DNA of 64,000 nt from Nitrospirales bacterium (GTDB lineage Bacteria; Nitrospirota; Nitrospiria; Nitrospirales; UBA8639). The notes beneath the pieces were generated by a model. It was not told the origin of the DNA. It worked only from the letters and a program-made list of their open reading frames with translations, and searched no databases. The stretch spans positions 1 through 64,000 of the forward strand of contig BQIV01000027.1 in NCBI GenBank assembly GCA_021604005.1, given 5' to 3'. The position numbers and the translations under genes were made by a program. Below, in pieces: positions 38,169 to 47,648 of the stretch. The first letter of the stretch is position 1; every line of letters begins with the position of its first letter.

Positions 38169-39001
38169 TTTGTGACCTCTGCAATTGATAGGAATGGTGT
38201 GTTGAGTAATTGCTTTGCCGTTTCAATAGAAAAGGCGAGGTCTTTGGGGCGAATTAACCCTGACTCATCGATGGTTGATGCGTGAATATTTGCTGTGGTC
38301 TTGCGTCCGACAAGGTGGAGAATGGCGTGGCCAAACTCCCAGCGATTCAGGGTTTCCGGTCCTGCCAGGTGAAGGATTCCTTGGAAGTTCAGCGTGCTTA
38401 ATTCAAGCAGAGCTGCAACAAGCGTATGCACCCAAATCGGTGATCGTCGTTCGTCGGTAAACAGCCGGATCGGCTTTTCTGTGTCCATCCCACGCAAGAG
38501 CCAACGAGTTTGATGATCAAGCGGGTCGATGCCATACATGAGCGATGAACGAATGATGGTCGCGGTTGGGCACTGTTGCGTGACAATGTGTTCTGCTTCA
38601 GTTTTAGCCTTTCCGTATGGGTGAAGAGGATTCGGTAGGTCGGTTTCCCGATACGGTGCACATGTGCCGTCAAATATGAGGTCTGTTGAGAGGTGCAAGA
38701 ATGCAAGCGAGTGTTGGTGTGCGATTGTCGAAAGATGGCGAGCTGCCGGTACAATGGCCTCAATTTCCTCGGCACTCTTGTTTGAGCAGGCCGTATGAAT
38801 GATGACGTCAGGTTTGATGGATGTGATGAGGTCGTGGACCTGATCGTTCTTGCTCACATCGCATTGATGGAATTGCGCTCGTGATGCAGCTGGAGGTGAG
38901 GTTCGGAAATACGTTGCGTGCGTCGTCCAGGACTGTGCGGCGTGAATAAGATGGTGGCCTAAATACCCGGTTCCACCTGTGATGAGTAGCGTTGGTGACA
39001 T
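38144..39001 (-). CDS. RmlD-like sugar-nucleotide reductase / NAD-dependent epimerase
   Basis: The 285-aa protein is an extended short-chain dehydrogenase with GGTGYLGHHL at residues 8-17 and the catalytic YGKAK at about 138-142. Segments such as STDLIFDG match the dTDP-4-dehydrorhamnose reductase (RmlD) family. No rmlA/B/C genes are nearby, so the substrate is open. It is convergent with the Sua5-type gene. Confidence 0.78.
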   Translation of the reverse strand: MSPTLLITGGTGYLGHHLIHAAQSWTTHATYFRTSPPAASRAQFHQCDVSKNDQVHDLITSIKPDVIIHTACSNKSAEEIEAIVPAARHLSTIAHQHSLAFLHLSTDLIFDGTCAPYRETDLPNPLHPYGKAKTEAEHIVTQQCPTATIIRSSLMYGIDPLDHQTRWLLRGMDTEKPIRLFTDERRSPIWVHTLVAALLELSTLNFQGILHLAGPETLNRWEFGHAILHLVGRKTTANIHASTIDESGLIRPKDLAFSIETAKQLLNTPFLSIAEVTNQLRKGSS

Positions 39002-39181
39002 CGTTCTAGCTCCGATCGTTCGTTATCGTCTCTTACCTGCTCGTATCAGGGAGAGCATGTTGGTTGAGTGCTTGTGCGTACGGTCCCCTCTTTCGTACAA
39101 TTTCTTAAGGACGGTTTATAAAGGTGTCCTTGAAAACCTTTTTCTTTGGAATGATGACCACGGGCGACATAAGGAATTGTC

Positions 39182-40222
39182 ATGATTGATTTACGAAGTG
39201 ATACGGTCACGAAACCGTCACCGGCGATGCGTGAAGCCATGGCTCAGGCTGATGTCGGTGATGATGTGTACGGGGAAGATCCGACCGTGAATCGACTCGA
39301 ATGCATGGCGGCGGAGCTTCTCGGAAAAGATGCTGGTTTGTTCGTACCATCCGGAGTTATGGGGAATCAACTCTGTATACGGCTGCATGCGCGTCCAGGA
39401 GATGAAGTGATTGTTGAAAGCCTCTCGCATATCATTCGTTATGAAGGGGGGTCTGCATCTTCATTGTCTGGAGTGCAACTCATGTGTGTGCCGGGGAATC
39501 GAGGAATATTAGCCGTTGAAGACGTGAAGGCTGTGATTCGGAAGCCTGACCTTCATAATCCTTCGACAACCTTGTTGTGTCTTGAGCAAACGCATAATTG
39601 CGGTGGAGGGACGGTCTACCCGTTGTCGACGATTCACGAATTAGCCGAGATTGCGCGGTCCAATGGATTGGCCTTGCATTTAGATGGAGCCCGGCTTTTC
39701 AACGCTGTTGCGGCAACTGGAATCGCGGCTTCGGACTATGCTCGTCCGTTTGATACGGTTTCCTTTTGTCTTTCCAAAGCGTTGGGAGCTCCGGTTGGAT
39801 CACTCATTGTGTCTGATGGCAAGCACATGACGACACTTCGCCGGTTACGTAAGTTGTTCGGTGGTGGGATGCGTCAAGTAGGTATTTTAGCTGCCGCAGG
39901 AATCTATGCGTTAGAACATCATGTGGGGCGATTATCCGAGGATCATCAACATGCCAAACGTTTAGCGCAGGTTTTATCTAACATTCCCGGCGTGCAGTGT
40001 GAGCCGGACGAGGTTGAGACCAATATGGTGCTGTTTCGTGTTGCGGAAAAACTTGGAACGACCGATGAATTGCTGGCTCATTGTCGAGAGGCTGGAGTGT
40101 TGTTGAACGCTGTGGGAAACCGGGCGTTTCGTGCTGTGACACATCTGGATGTATCCGCCGCCGACATTGATGAGGCCGGTAGAATGTTTGCTCAGGCGTT
40201 TTCTCTCGCCAACGTCCGTTGA
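39182..40222 (+). CDS. ltaE: low-specificity threonine aldolase
   Basis: The 346-aa PLP enzyme begins MIDLRSDTVTKPSPAMREAM, followed by DDVYGEDPTVNRLE, both hallmarks of the family. The PLP lysine is in FCLSKALGAPVGS near residue 200. It cleaves threonine or allo-threonine to glycine and acetaldehyde. Glycine could feed the nearby purD step, though no co-regulation is visible. Confidence 0.93.
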   Translation: MIDLRSDTVTKPSPAMREAMAQADVGDDVYGEDPTVNRLECMAAELLGKDAGLFVPSGVMGNQLCIRLHARPGDEVIVESLSHIIRYEGGSASSLSGVQLMCVPGNRGILAVEDVKAVIRKPDLHNPSTTLLCLEQTHNCGGGTVYPLSTIHELAEIARSNGLALHLDGARLFNAVAATGIAASDYARPFDTVSFCLSKALGAPVGSLIVSDGKHMTTLRRLRKLFGGGMRQVGILAAAGIYALEHHVGRLSEDHQHAKRLAQVLSNIPGVQCEPDEVETNMVLFRVAEKLGTTDELLAHCREAGVLLNAVGNRAFRAVTHLDVSAADIDEAGRMFAQAFSLANVR

Positions 40223-40278
40223 CAGCCTGCTCAGGCCCTTCTTACAATTTATGCCTTACCAATAAGGAGCCACTACAC

Positions 40279-40503
40279 GTGAAAAAGATGCAAGCTGTTT
40301 CGTTTCAACAAATCACGCAAATTTTAGAGTTAACAGATAGTTTAAATCTTTCGCGGGAATGGGTAGAGATACCGCTTTCACCAGAGAGTCCGGGGACGGT
40401 CAAAAAATTGCCCAATGGAAAACTTGAAGTCGTCGTCGATGCTGATATTTCATTTGACGAATGGTTTTCGACTCTCAAGGAAAAGATTCAAGCTGTGATG
40501 TAG
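40279..40503 (+). CDS. small hypothetical protein, 74 aa
   Basis: GTG at 40279 is chosen because AAGGAG at 40264-40269 lies 9 nt upstream; the longer frame from 40219 overlaps ltaE. The product has no membrane segment or Cys, and ends in an amphipathic region (FDEWFSTLKEKIQAVM). I do not recognise it. It is probably co-transcribed with ltaE (56 bp). Confidence 0.6.
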   Translation: MKKMQAVSFQQITQILELTDSLNLSREWVEIPLSPESPGTVKKLPNGKLEVVVDADISFDEWFSTLKEKIQAVM

Positions 40504-40604
40504 GAATGGAAAGCAGGGAATCGTGCAGTTCAAAAGTGAGTGAATTGACCAAATGATTGATCAGTTGGTCGAGAAGGTTTTGACGTAAAAGAAAGTTGTT
40601 CTTG

Positions 40605-40811
40605 ATGGCGGTTCGTGATCGGGATTGGCCCGGGTATACAAGTTGGTATTGTTGTCAAGAGTGTGGCCGTCTCTGGACCTTCCAGGGGAACGATGTGGTC
40701 GCGCTTGACTTGAGTTGTGCGCTAGGTCCGGCTCAAGCAGGTGACGGGGTGCCTTGTCGAACCTGTACGATATGTGAAGGAACCTGTCAGGCGCCAGCCG
40801 CAGAAATCTAG
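40605..40811 (+). CDS. small Cys-rich, zinc-ribbon-like protein, 68 aa
   Basis: The start ATG at 40605 gives a protein with WYCCQECGRLW near the N-terminus and CRTCTICEGTC near the C-terminus, seven Cys in two groups as in small zinc ribbons. The family is unknown. A clear ribosome binding site is lacking. Confidence 0.5.
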   Translation: MAVRDRDWPGYTSWYCCQECGRLWTFQGNDVVALDLSCALGPAQAGDGVPCRTCTICEGTCQAPAAEI

Positions 40812-40977
40812 TCTGTACACTACGTGCATCGGTGTGTTGCTTTTCTTGCTCTCGTGATTCCGTGAAAATCAGGGTGCATATACTGTCGCAAAGGCGTGGG
40901 TGTTGAGAATTGCCGAGTCAATACGTTGTCTCAAATACCTTCGAAGCTTCCACGACGAGACGGAACATGTTTTGACC

Positions 40978-41409
40978 TCACTCTGATGCCACGGCGACTG
41001 CTTTTCCCTTCATATCGGACTCACCTTCCTTCCCTTTGAGCTTTTCAATCGACCATTCCTTCTGGGTAATTGTCAGCAAATGGCCTTTAAGCGTATAAAA
41101 CTCTCCTTGAGGTATTTCTATGTGTCCTTCGTCTTTTAGATGTAAGTCAAGAACGGTTTTGCCTGAATCTTTTTTAGTGAGGAGAAATCGTTTGTCGCTT
41201 TTCACGAGATCGTAGGCACCTTGTTCATTGATTACCATTGAGCTGCGTTCAACCTTAGCATGGAGTTTTCCACCTGAGTCGAAAATTGCGAAATTGACGC
41301 CAAGCGGGCCTTCTGGTTTTCGTAACAACAATTCAATTTGCGGTAGTCCTTCAATTTCAATGATCCCATCTGAATTACGATACCAATGCGGTCCAACTTT
41401 GACATCCAT
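40978..41409 (-). CDS. hypothetical protein, 143 aa
   Basis: The ATG at 41409 has GGGAG upstream at 9 nt and is preferred to the longer frame from 41499. The protein is soluble and beta-rich (HWYRNSDGIIEIEGLPQIEL...NFAIFDSGGKLHAKVERS). I recognise no family. It follows comM and the small membrane gene in the same direction and may be in their transcript. Confidence 0.65.
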   Translation of the reverse strand: MDVKVGPHWYRNSDGIIEIEGLPQIELLLRKPEGPLGVNFAIFDSGGKLHAKVERSSMVINEQGAYDLVKSDKRFLLTKKDSGKTVLDLHLKDEGHIEIPQGEFYTLKGHLLTITQKEWSIEKLKGKEGESDMKGKAVAVASE

Positions 41410-41529
41410 GCGCCCATTCTCCCTTCGTCTGAAAAGTGTATGAGGATAATTTCGAGTAGAAAAATCTTTGAAACAGCTGGTGACGGGGTCAGGTTTCACT
41501 GATCATGTGTATCATGACATGGTGATCGG

Positions 41530-41748
41530 CTATTGGTTGCTTTTTTTAATACGGTTCAATATGAGGGCAATGCATCCACCAAGTAGCCCTCCTCCCACAA
41601 TGGGCGGGACTAATTCTACTAATTTTACATCCCATATCGGTTCTTGGGCCAGCATCAAATCCCGCATGCCCCCTTGGATCATGATGACGGCTAAGGCCAT
41701 CATGGCGCCAACCAGGAACCACCATCGAAAGATTTTAAAAGACTGCAT
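41530..41748 (-). CDS. small membrane protein, 72 aa
   Basis: Two transmembrane helices: FLVGAMMALAVIMIQGG and VPPIVGGGLLGGCIALIL. It starts 10 bp after the comM stop, so it is probably translated from the same mRNA. The function is unknown. Confidence 0.6.
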   Translation of the reverse strand: MQSFKIFRWWFLVGAMMALAVIMIQGGMRDLMLAQEPIWDVKLVELVPPIVGGGLLGGCIALILNRIKKSNQ

Positions 41749-41758
41749 GGGCGTTGGT

Positions 41759-43285
41759 CTATACCGTTAGAGGACGGTCAAATGTCCGATATTGAATGGC
41801 TTCCGCGACGTGAGGAGGAGCAATGACCTCCGATTCGGCTAAATCAGCAATGGTTCGTGCGACCCGAAGAATGCGTCCGAAAGCCCGTGCTGAGAGCCCA
41901 AGCTTGGAAACAGCACGTTCTAACAGGTTCTGCCCTGTCGGATCAATCTTACAGTATTGTTGAAGATGGCGCGGTTTGAGTTGGGCATTGCTGAAGAGCT
42001 GGTCTTTTTGATAGTGGGAGATTTGCCGTTCGCGGGCGGCAGCGACACGTTGCCGGATATCCGCGGAGGTTTCTCCTGTTCCAGTTTTTGACAAATCTCC
42101 AACTGGAACGGCTGGAACATCCAATTGAATATCCAACCGGTCGCGTAATGGGCCGGAAAGTCGTGAGCGATACCGGCGTATTTGATAAGGCGTGCAGAGA
42201 CATTCATGACTGCGATCACCAAGATACCCGCAGGGACAGGGATTCATGGCGGCGATGAGCATAATGCGCGCAGGGTAGGTCAAGGTGGCGTTGACACGAG
42301 TGACTGTCACGGTCCCATTTTCTAATGGTTGCCGAAGTCCATCGAGAACCGATCGTTTAAATTCCAGCACTTCGTCCAAAAATAATACACCGTGATGTGC
42401 TAATGAGACTTCGCCTGGCCGGGGGATTGTTCCTCCACCTATTAGTCCGGCCTCTGAAACATTATGATGCGGTGCTCGAAACGGACGTGTCGTCATGAGT
42501 GGAGCATGTGGGCGTAATATGCCGGCAATGCTATGGACTTGACTGGATTCGAGGCATTCCTGCATCTGCATGGGAGCAAGGATACCAGGTACTCGTTGGG
42601 CAAGCATGGTTTTCCCCGACCCGGGAGGGCCGATCATGAGGATATTGTGTCCACCGGCGGCTGCAACCTCCAGTGCGCGTTTCGCATGCAATTGTCCCTT
42701 CACATCGGTAAAGTCGTCGTCTAAGAGTGTGTTCGTCTGTTGTGGTAGCTGTGTGTGATGAGCCGTTGGTGTGAGCGCAAGAGCGCCATTCAGAAATTCC
42801 ACAACCTCCGGCAACGTGTGAACGCCATACACGGTGACATCTTCGATAACGGCCGCTTCTGCGGCATTCTCAATGGGAAGGAGCAATGGATGGGCCTTGC
42901 GGCACACCATCCCGATTGAGAGTGCGCCTGAAACGGGTTTAATTCGTCCATCGAGAGAAAGTTCTCCCACAAAAACAAATGGCTCTACCGTTTCAGCCGA
43001 CAGGATGCCTTCCGCAACCAGCATGGCGATGGCGATGCCAAGTTCAAGCCCAGCGCCTTCTTTTTTGATGCCGGCCGGTGCTAAATTGACGGTAATCTTT
43101 TTTGGTGGAAATTTAAACCCGGTGTTCTTGAGTGCGGCTCGTACGCGATCGCGGCTTTCGCGCACGGTGGTGTCCGGTAATCCAACAATTGAAAATTGAG
43201 GCAACCCGCCACCGATATCAACTTCCACCTCGATGAGATGTGCCTCGAGTCCCCACAATCCAGCGCTCAACACCTTTGCTAACAC
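41759..43285 (-). CDS. comM: ComM/YifB-family Mg-chelatase-like AAA+ ATPase
   Basis: GTG at 43285 has AAGGAG 6 nt upstream; the frame's open extension to 43363 lacks such a site, and homologues begin near this point. The 508-aa protein has the ChlI-like N-terminal domain (GLPQFSIVGLPDTTVRESRDRVRAALKN split by strands), the Walker A motif MIGPPGSGKTMLAQ, the Walker B motif LFLDEV and a C-terminal Mg-chelatase domain. In naturally transformable bacteria ComM is a branch-migration helicase for incoming DNA. Confidence 0.93.
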   Translation of the reverse strand: MLAKVLSAGLWGLEAHLIEVEVDIGGGLPQFSIVGLPDTTVRESRDRVRAALKNTGFKFPPKKITVNLAPAGIKKEGAGLELGIAIAMLVAEGILSAETVEPFVFVGELSLDGRIKPVSGALSIGMVCRKAHPLLLPIENAAEAAVIEDVTVYGVHTLPEVVEFLNGALALTPTAHHTQLPQQTNTLLDDDFTDVKGQLHAKRALEVAAAGGHNILMIGPPGSGKTMLAQRVPGILAPMQMQECLESSQVHSIAGILRPHAPLMTTRPFRAPHHNVSEAGLIGGGTIPRPGEVSLAHHGVLFLDEVLEFKRSVLDGLRQPLENGTVTVTRVNATLTYPARIMLIAAMNPCPCGYLGDRSHECLCTPYQIRRYRSRLSGPLRDRLDIQLDVPAVPVGDLSKTGTGETSADIRQRVAAARERQISHYQKDQLFSNAQLKPRHLQQYCKIDPTGQNLLERAVSKLGLSARAFGRILRVARTIADLAESEVIAPPHVAEAIQYRTFDRPLTV

Positions 43286-43551
43286 TCTTTTCTCCTTGCG
43301 TTCTAGTTCCCCAATCGTGAGTTCCTGAGAGAGAGTATAGGAATGCGTTTTCATTTTTTTCAATGAAGGAAATTTCTACTACGTATTTCCATCATTACTC
43401 GTTAGAGGGGTAATGCGAGTACGGAACGATAGGAGATGAAATTCTTTTGAAGGGGTGCGGATAGTTTGATCGATAGGTATTCGATGTCGTATTGGCCTTA
43501 CATTCGAGACTGGCACTTATTGTAATGTGATATGAGTATTCACTCAAAACG

Positions 43552-43770
43552 TTATGGGGTTCGATGGATTTTATTTCCGGTATAGTGTCCACAACTTGGG
43601 CATTTGATGCAGAATGGGGTCAGGTCGTTATTCCAATCTGAATGAATACGATCTTCTGAAATATCGTCGTCTGGCCAATCGTCAGGATAGCCTTCTCTCG
43701 TCATTTTGTGTTTGCAAGATGGGTTTTTGCACTCGATCACACTGAGTACGCGTTTGTGCATGTCATCCAT
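43552..43770 (-). CDS. small zinc-ribbon-like protein, 72 aa
   Basis: Cys pattern CKNPSCK near the N-terminus and FCIKCPSCGHYTG near the C-terminus, with an acidic Asp/Trp-rich middle (DDWPDDD). GGAG lies 7 nt before the ATG. Probably a zinc-binding small protein; the family is not recognised. Confidence 0.65.
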   Translation of the reverse strand: MDDMHKRVLSVIECKNPSCKHKMTREGYPDDWPDDDISEDRIHSDWNNDLTPFCIKCPSCGHYTGNKIHRTP

Positions 43771-43983
43771 TGTTCGGCTCCTTGATGAAGTCGCTACTCG
43801 TATCGCACCCTTCGTGTTATAGACTCGCAGAGGCCAGTTTGCAGAGTTGTGTGTCGTATTCGTGTTGATGAGATAGAGCGGGGAACGGGTTGAGCCAGCG
43901 CTTGGTGCTATGCAGAAGCGGTGATGCCATGACGCTCTCTCTCGTGGCGAAGCCGAACGCGTTTTGAGTGCTGTGTGGGCGTC

Positions 43984-45222
43984 CTATGCCTTTTGCGGCC
44001 GATGCTTTTCACGTATGGCATTGGCTCGAGATTCTAGTGGCTTCGCTTCTTTGGCTCGGTTGTGTTGCTTAAGGTAGCTGGCATAATTTCTGAGCGTTCG
44101 TTCTAAGAGTGGGTGATCGTGTCCTTTTGTTTTTTCAATCATGGTAATGGTGTGTTGAAACAGTTCTTCGGCTTTTTGCCCTTGGTTTTGGATTGCATAG
44201 ACCAGCGCGAGGTTGTTGAGGATTCTTGCAAGCCGTGGATCTTCATTTCCTAATTTTTTCTCAAGATTTTTTCTCGCACGTTCGAGCAGGGATTGCGCCT
44301 TATCATATTGTTGTTGGGCATGATAGAGCGAGGCAAGTTGACTCAAGCTTGCGGCCACTTGCGGGCTGTTTGGTCCTAAGGCTTTTTCATAGATACTGAG
44401 AATTCGTTTCAGCAGGGTTTCGGCTTGTGCATAATCTTTTTGCTCATTGTACAGTAAGGCCAGATTATTCAGACTCCCGGTGAGCCGAGGGTTGTCGCCT
44501 CCCATGGATTCTTCATTAATGGCAATGGCTTGTTTGAGCAGGGTTTCTGCCTCACTCAGACGTTTTTGGGCTTGATAGAGAAGCGCTAAATTATTGAGGT
44601 GTGGAACTAAATTGGTACTGTCCGGCCCTGAAACTTTTTCAATGATACCAAGGGCACGTTTGAGATATGGCTCAGCTTGCTCATAGTGTTGCTGTCGAGC
44701 GTACAGGCCGGCCAGGTTTTTAAGATCATTGACTAAGTCTTTGTGATCTTTCCCAAGTTCTTGTTCTCGTATCTCAATGGCTTGTTGAAATAACGGTTGA
44801 GCCTTGTCGTATTGTTCTTGTGCATAATAGACTGCACCTAAGTTGCTGAGGGTTGAGGCGAGGTCGAGCTGGTGGGATTGTGGTTCGCGTTTGTAGATCT
44901 CGACGATTTTCGTTAAAAAGTGTTCGGCCTTGTCATATGCACCTTGCGCGTCGTGGAGAACCGCGAGCTTGTGTAAGCTCTTGGCTATGCGAGGATCTTG
45001 GCTATCTTTTTTCTGTGCTTCCTTTAATGCGGCTGTATATTCTTTCTCCGCGTCTGGATATTTCCCCTGTTGGAGGAATTGGTCGCCGTTCTGCGTATAT
45101 TCATCCCACACGGTGGTTTCTTCTGTGCAGCCTTGCCCGATCGTGAGCAGAAGGCAGAGGCCAATAATCCAATGCGCGCACGTAGCCTGTGATCGCGGTG
45201 ATGCTGACGGTAAAGTGATCAT
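43984..45222 (-). CDS. TPR (kinesin-light-chain type) lipoprotein
   Basis: The 412-aa protein has a signal peptide with lipobox-like IGQGC (residues about 28-32). It then has seven to eight 42-residue TPR_12-type repeats of the form LNNLALLYQAQKRLSEAETLLKQAI. It is probably lipid-anchored on the periplasmic side and scaffolds other proteins; partners are unknown. Confidence 0.8.
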   Translation of the reverse strand: MITLPSASPRSQATCAHWIIGLCLLLTIGQGCTEETTVWDEYTQNGDQFLQQGKYPDAEKEYTAALKEAQKKDSQDPRIAKSLHKLAVLHDAQGAYDKAEHFLTKIVEIYKREPQSHQLDLASTLSNLGAVYYAQEQYDKAQPLFQQAIEIREQELGKDHKDLVNDLKNLAGLYARQQHYEQAEPYLKRALGIIEKVSGPDSTNLVPHLNNLALLYQAQKRLSEAETLLKQAIAINEESMGGDNPRLTGSLNNLALLYNEQKDYAQAETLLKRILSIYEKALGPNSPQVAASLSQLASLYHAQQQYDKAQSLLERARKNLEKKLGNEDPRLARILNNLALVYAIQNQGQKAEELFQHTITMIEKTKGHDHPLLERTLRNYASYLKQHNRAKEAKPLESRANAIREKHRPQKA

Positions 45223-45328
45223 GGTATTTCGTAAATCCTCATTGTTGACGGTCGTGCAAAATAGTTGAACACACGATTGTACTTCACCGCTTTCATGGTT
45301 GTCAGTTCTTAGGAAAGAACTCGAATGG

Positions 45329-46351
45329 TTACATGTCGTGAAAGAGGTGTGTTTGCTGAGGACCGGGGCGTCGAAATGTGTGGGGAATAGCGTGAGTGTC
45401 GTGTGAACGAAACCCGAGTTGTTTACAACTCAGTTGAAAGAGCTGTTCGATGATATGCCAGGTCGTTCCGTGGCCATTCTGACGTGCGAAGAATTTTTCT
45501 TCCGACACCGCTCCATGCCGTAATTCGCGTAAACGATTCAAAATTTTCTGTATACGATCTGGAAATTGTTTCGTCATTCGTTCGATGAATACCGGTTCCA
45601 CATTTCCATTGAGACGGAGAAGACTGTAGGTTGCGGTGGTGGCTCCCGCGTCATGCGCCATTCTGAGTATAGTCGGAATGTCCTCTTCATTGAGGCCGGG
45701 AATGATAGGGGCCAGGGAGACGGCGGTGGGAATGCCTAGCCGGGAAAGCTGTTCCATCGCTTCAAATCTGCGGGAGATTGAGGGGGCTTGAGGTTCCACT
45801 TTCCTCGCCGTCTCATTTTTAGCAAACGGGATACTGAAATATACGCGAAGCCAGGCCTCGTTGTGCAGTTGGTGAAGAATATCCTGGTCGTGAAGAATGA
45901 GGGGTGATTTCGTAATGATTCCTACGGGATTGTGATAGGCTTGGCACACGGCAAGACAGGCCCTCGTCAATCGATAGGTGGATTCTATCGGTTGATAGCA
46001 GTCGGTATTCCCCGAAAAGACAATCAGTTCTCCCTTCCATGATCGCTTATTCAAGGTATGCTGAAGTTGTTGTGGTGCGTTTGTCTTGGCCACAAGTTTC
46101 GAGTCAAAATCCGTCCCTGCACCAAATCCCCAATATTCGTGAGTTGGTCTGGCATAGCAATACGCACATGCATGGAAGCACCCTCGGTAGGGGTTGAGGC
46201 TCCATCGAAACGGCAGGTCCGGACTATCATTCCGACTGAGGATGCTTTTGGCATGTTCGTGGTACACGGTGATCTTGGTCTGACTTGACGAATCTATCAG
46301 TTCCCGTTGTTCTGAAAGAAATCGATTGGCTGGATTAGAAATGATTTTCAT
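45329..46351 (-). CDS. PA0069-family radical SAM protein (SplB-like)
   Basis: The 340-aa protein has the radical SAM cluster motif CFHACAYC near residue 57, preceded by WSLNPYRG and followed by ARPTHEYWGF, the PA0069/spore photoproduct lyase-like signature. Biochemical function of this family is not settled. It is monocistronic; a perfect palindrome lies about 60 bp upstream. Confidence 0.88.
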   Translation of the reverse strand: MKIISNPANRFLSEQRELIDSSSQTKITVYHEHAKSILSRNDSPDLPFRWSLNPYRGCFHACAYCYARPTHEYWGFGAGTDFDSKLVAKTNAPQQLQHTLNKRSWKGELIVFSGNTDCYQPIESTYRLTRACLAVCQAYHNPVGIITKSPLILHDQDILHQLHNEAWLRVYFSIPFAKNETARKVEPQAPSISRRFEAMEQLSRLGIPTAVSLAPIIPGLNEEDIPTILRMAHDAGATTATYSLLRLNGNVEPVFIERMTKQFPDRIQKILNRLRELRHGAVSEEKFFARQNGHGTTWHIIEQLFQLSCKQLGFRSHDTHAIPHTFRRPGPQQTHLFHDM

Positions 46352-46404
46352 GAGTATATTGATACGTATTTTTAGCTATTCTAACATGTAGAATACGTTG
46401 TCTC

Positions 46405-46425
46405 TTCGATAGTACGATTATCGAA
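46405..46425. promoter_or_regulatory. palindrome upstream of radical SAM gene
   Basis: TTCGATA-N7-TATCGAA is a perfect 7-bp dyad, 54-74 bp upstream of the minus-strand radical SAM start. It is a possible operator. The remainder of 46352-46802 has no supported gene; the open frame at 46427-46774 lacks a ribosome binding site. Confidence 0.3.
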
Positions 46426-46802
46426 TGTGTATCAACGGGCGCATGCCCGTGCATGTTTTGGTTCCCGTAGCGCTCCCTATTTATCAAGCAGGAAGTTTCG
46501 TGCCAATGGTTCTTTTCTGACTGTGTCGTTCATATACGTGTTGTGTCCAGAAAAACACATGATGTTGCTGAAAAACAATCTACGTCAGATCATGATTCCG
46601 GGTAGGCAATTTGATATGTCAGAATTTCATGCAGCAGTTTGTCATAAAACTCGTTGGGCAACATCTCGTTTTGTGTTGCAGCGTACTCATGAGCTTGTAG
46701 CGTTTATGAAGTTGCGTATTTCAGTTCTTTCCTTGTTTGGTTCCTTGAATTCTTGTAGACTTCGTAGAGAGTAACCTTATGTTTCTTGAGGTCTTTCTTC
46801 TT

Positions 46803-46879
46803 GCCCCCGTAGCTCAGGTGGATAGAGCAGCGGTTTCCTAAACCGGAGGTCGGACGTTCAAATCGTCTCGGGGGCACCA
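46803..46879 (+). tRNA. tRNA-Arg (anticodon CCT), CCA encoded
   Basis: A full cloverleaf of 77 nt. The acceptor stem is GCCCCCG/CGGGGGC, the D-stem GCTC/GAGC and the anticodon loop TTCCTAA, giving anticodon CCT. The T-arm is GGACG-TTCAAAT-CGTCT and the 3' end ACCA is encoded. The first pair of the anticodon stem is a G-G mismatch. Confidence 0.95.
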
Positions 46880-47356
46880 TTTCGATTATGTCGTTCATTT
46901 CATTCTGGAAGTTTTCTTGACAGGTCCCATTGACCCTACGCAATTCTCTGACCCTTCTTTTCCCTTGAAGGCACTGCATGAATTTACGTGCCGATGGATG
47001 ACATTCTAGGCCATTTCTCGACAGATGAGTATTGGATTGTGCGCAGTAGACGAGTTAACACGTTACTGACGGTGTCGATCATTTGCCAATTCTTGAATAA
47101 AACTTTCATTAAAGAATGCGTATTGAAGTAACCGAAGGATAAAATTAGTGGAGAGGTGAAGTTTGGATGGCCTGATATTCGTGTCGATTGTATGATGACC
47201 TCAAGTCTTAAAGAATATTAACATTATAGTAGCTAGTGATGGTATTTGTATTGCATGTCGGTCTAGACGATGTAGAGCGATATGAGCTCAAGTAAGAATG
47301 TCTGTCCGTTGTAGGTATACGTGGGACTTCATTGGGCTAATGAAGCTATTATGGTC
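46880..47356. other. intergenic region between tRNA-Arg and the EPS locus
   Basis: I see no gene, no clear terminator after the tRNA, and no repeat. Confidence 0.4.
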
Positions 47357-47385
47357 TTGAGAGGTATCACTCTTTCCACTATTAT
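47357..47385 (+). promoter_or_regulatory. candidate sigma-70 promoter upstream of EPS locus
   Basis: TTGAGA at 47357-47362, a 17-bp spacer and TATTAT at 47380-47385. It is about 260 bp before the first EPS gene, so the leader would be long and would pass through the sigma-54-like site. Confidence 0.35.
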
Positions 47386-47460
47386 AGTATACTTTTACAA
47401 TGGAGGAGAGCGGTTTTTTGCTGATATTTATTATGTATAAATACGTAAATTTTGGCTAAA

Positions 47461-47476
47461 TGGCACTGCGGATGCT
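47461..47476 (+). promoter_or_regulatory. sigma-54-type promoter match upstream of EPS locus
   Basis: TGGCACTGCGGATGCT fits the -24/-12 consensus TGGCACG-N4-TTGCW with only two mismatches, with the invariant GG and GC in correct spacing. It is about 170 bp before the first EPS gene. PEP-CTERM/EPS systems are known to be controlled by PrsK/PrsR with RpoN in some bacteria, which would explain it. Confidence 0.5.
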
Positions 47477-47648
47477 CAATATGTTGTTGCTGAGTGGTAT
47501 TTGGCTGGTGGGTGGTTTGATTTGTTATAGGCAGTAAAAGTATGCACGGGGTGGATTGCACGGACATTTGTTATGCCACTGATCTATCAACGGAAATCGA
47601 TTAAATGAGGATGCATGTTCGCTATTCTCTTAGGGACGAGGTGAGATT

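Noticed and set aside
40219-40278. Extended N-terminus of the 74-aa protein
   Set aside because: It overlaps ltaE and lacks a ribosome binding site, whereas AAGGAG precedes GTG 40279.
46704-46979. Minus-strand frame encoding PRRFERPTSGLGNRCSIHL
   Set aside because: This is the antisense translation of the tRNA-Arg gene, a well-known source of false proteins in annotations.
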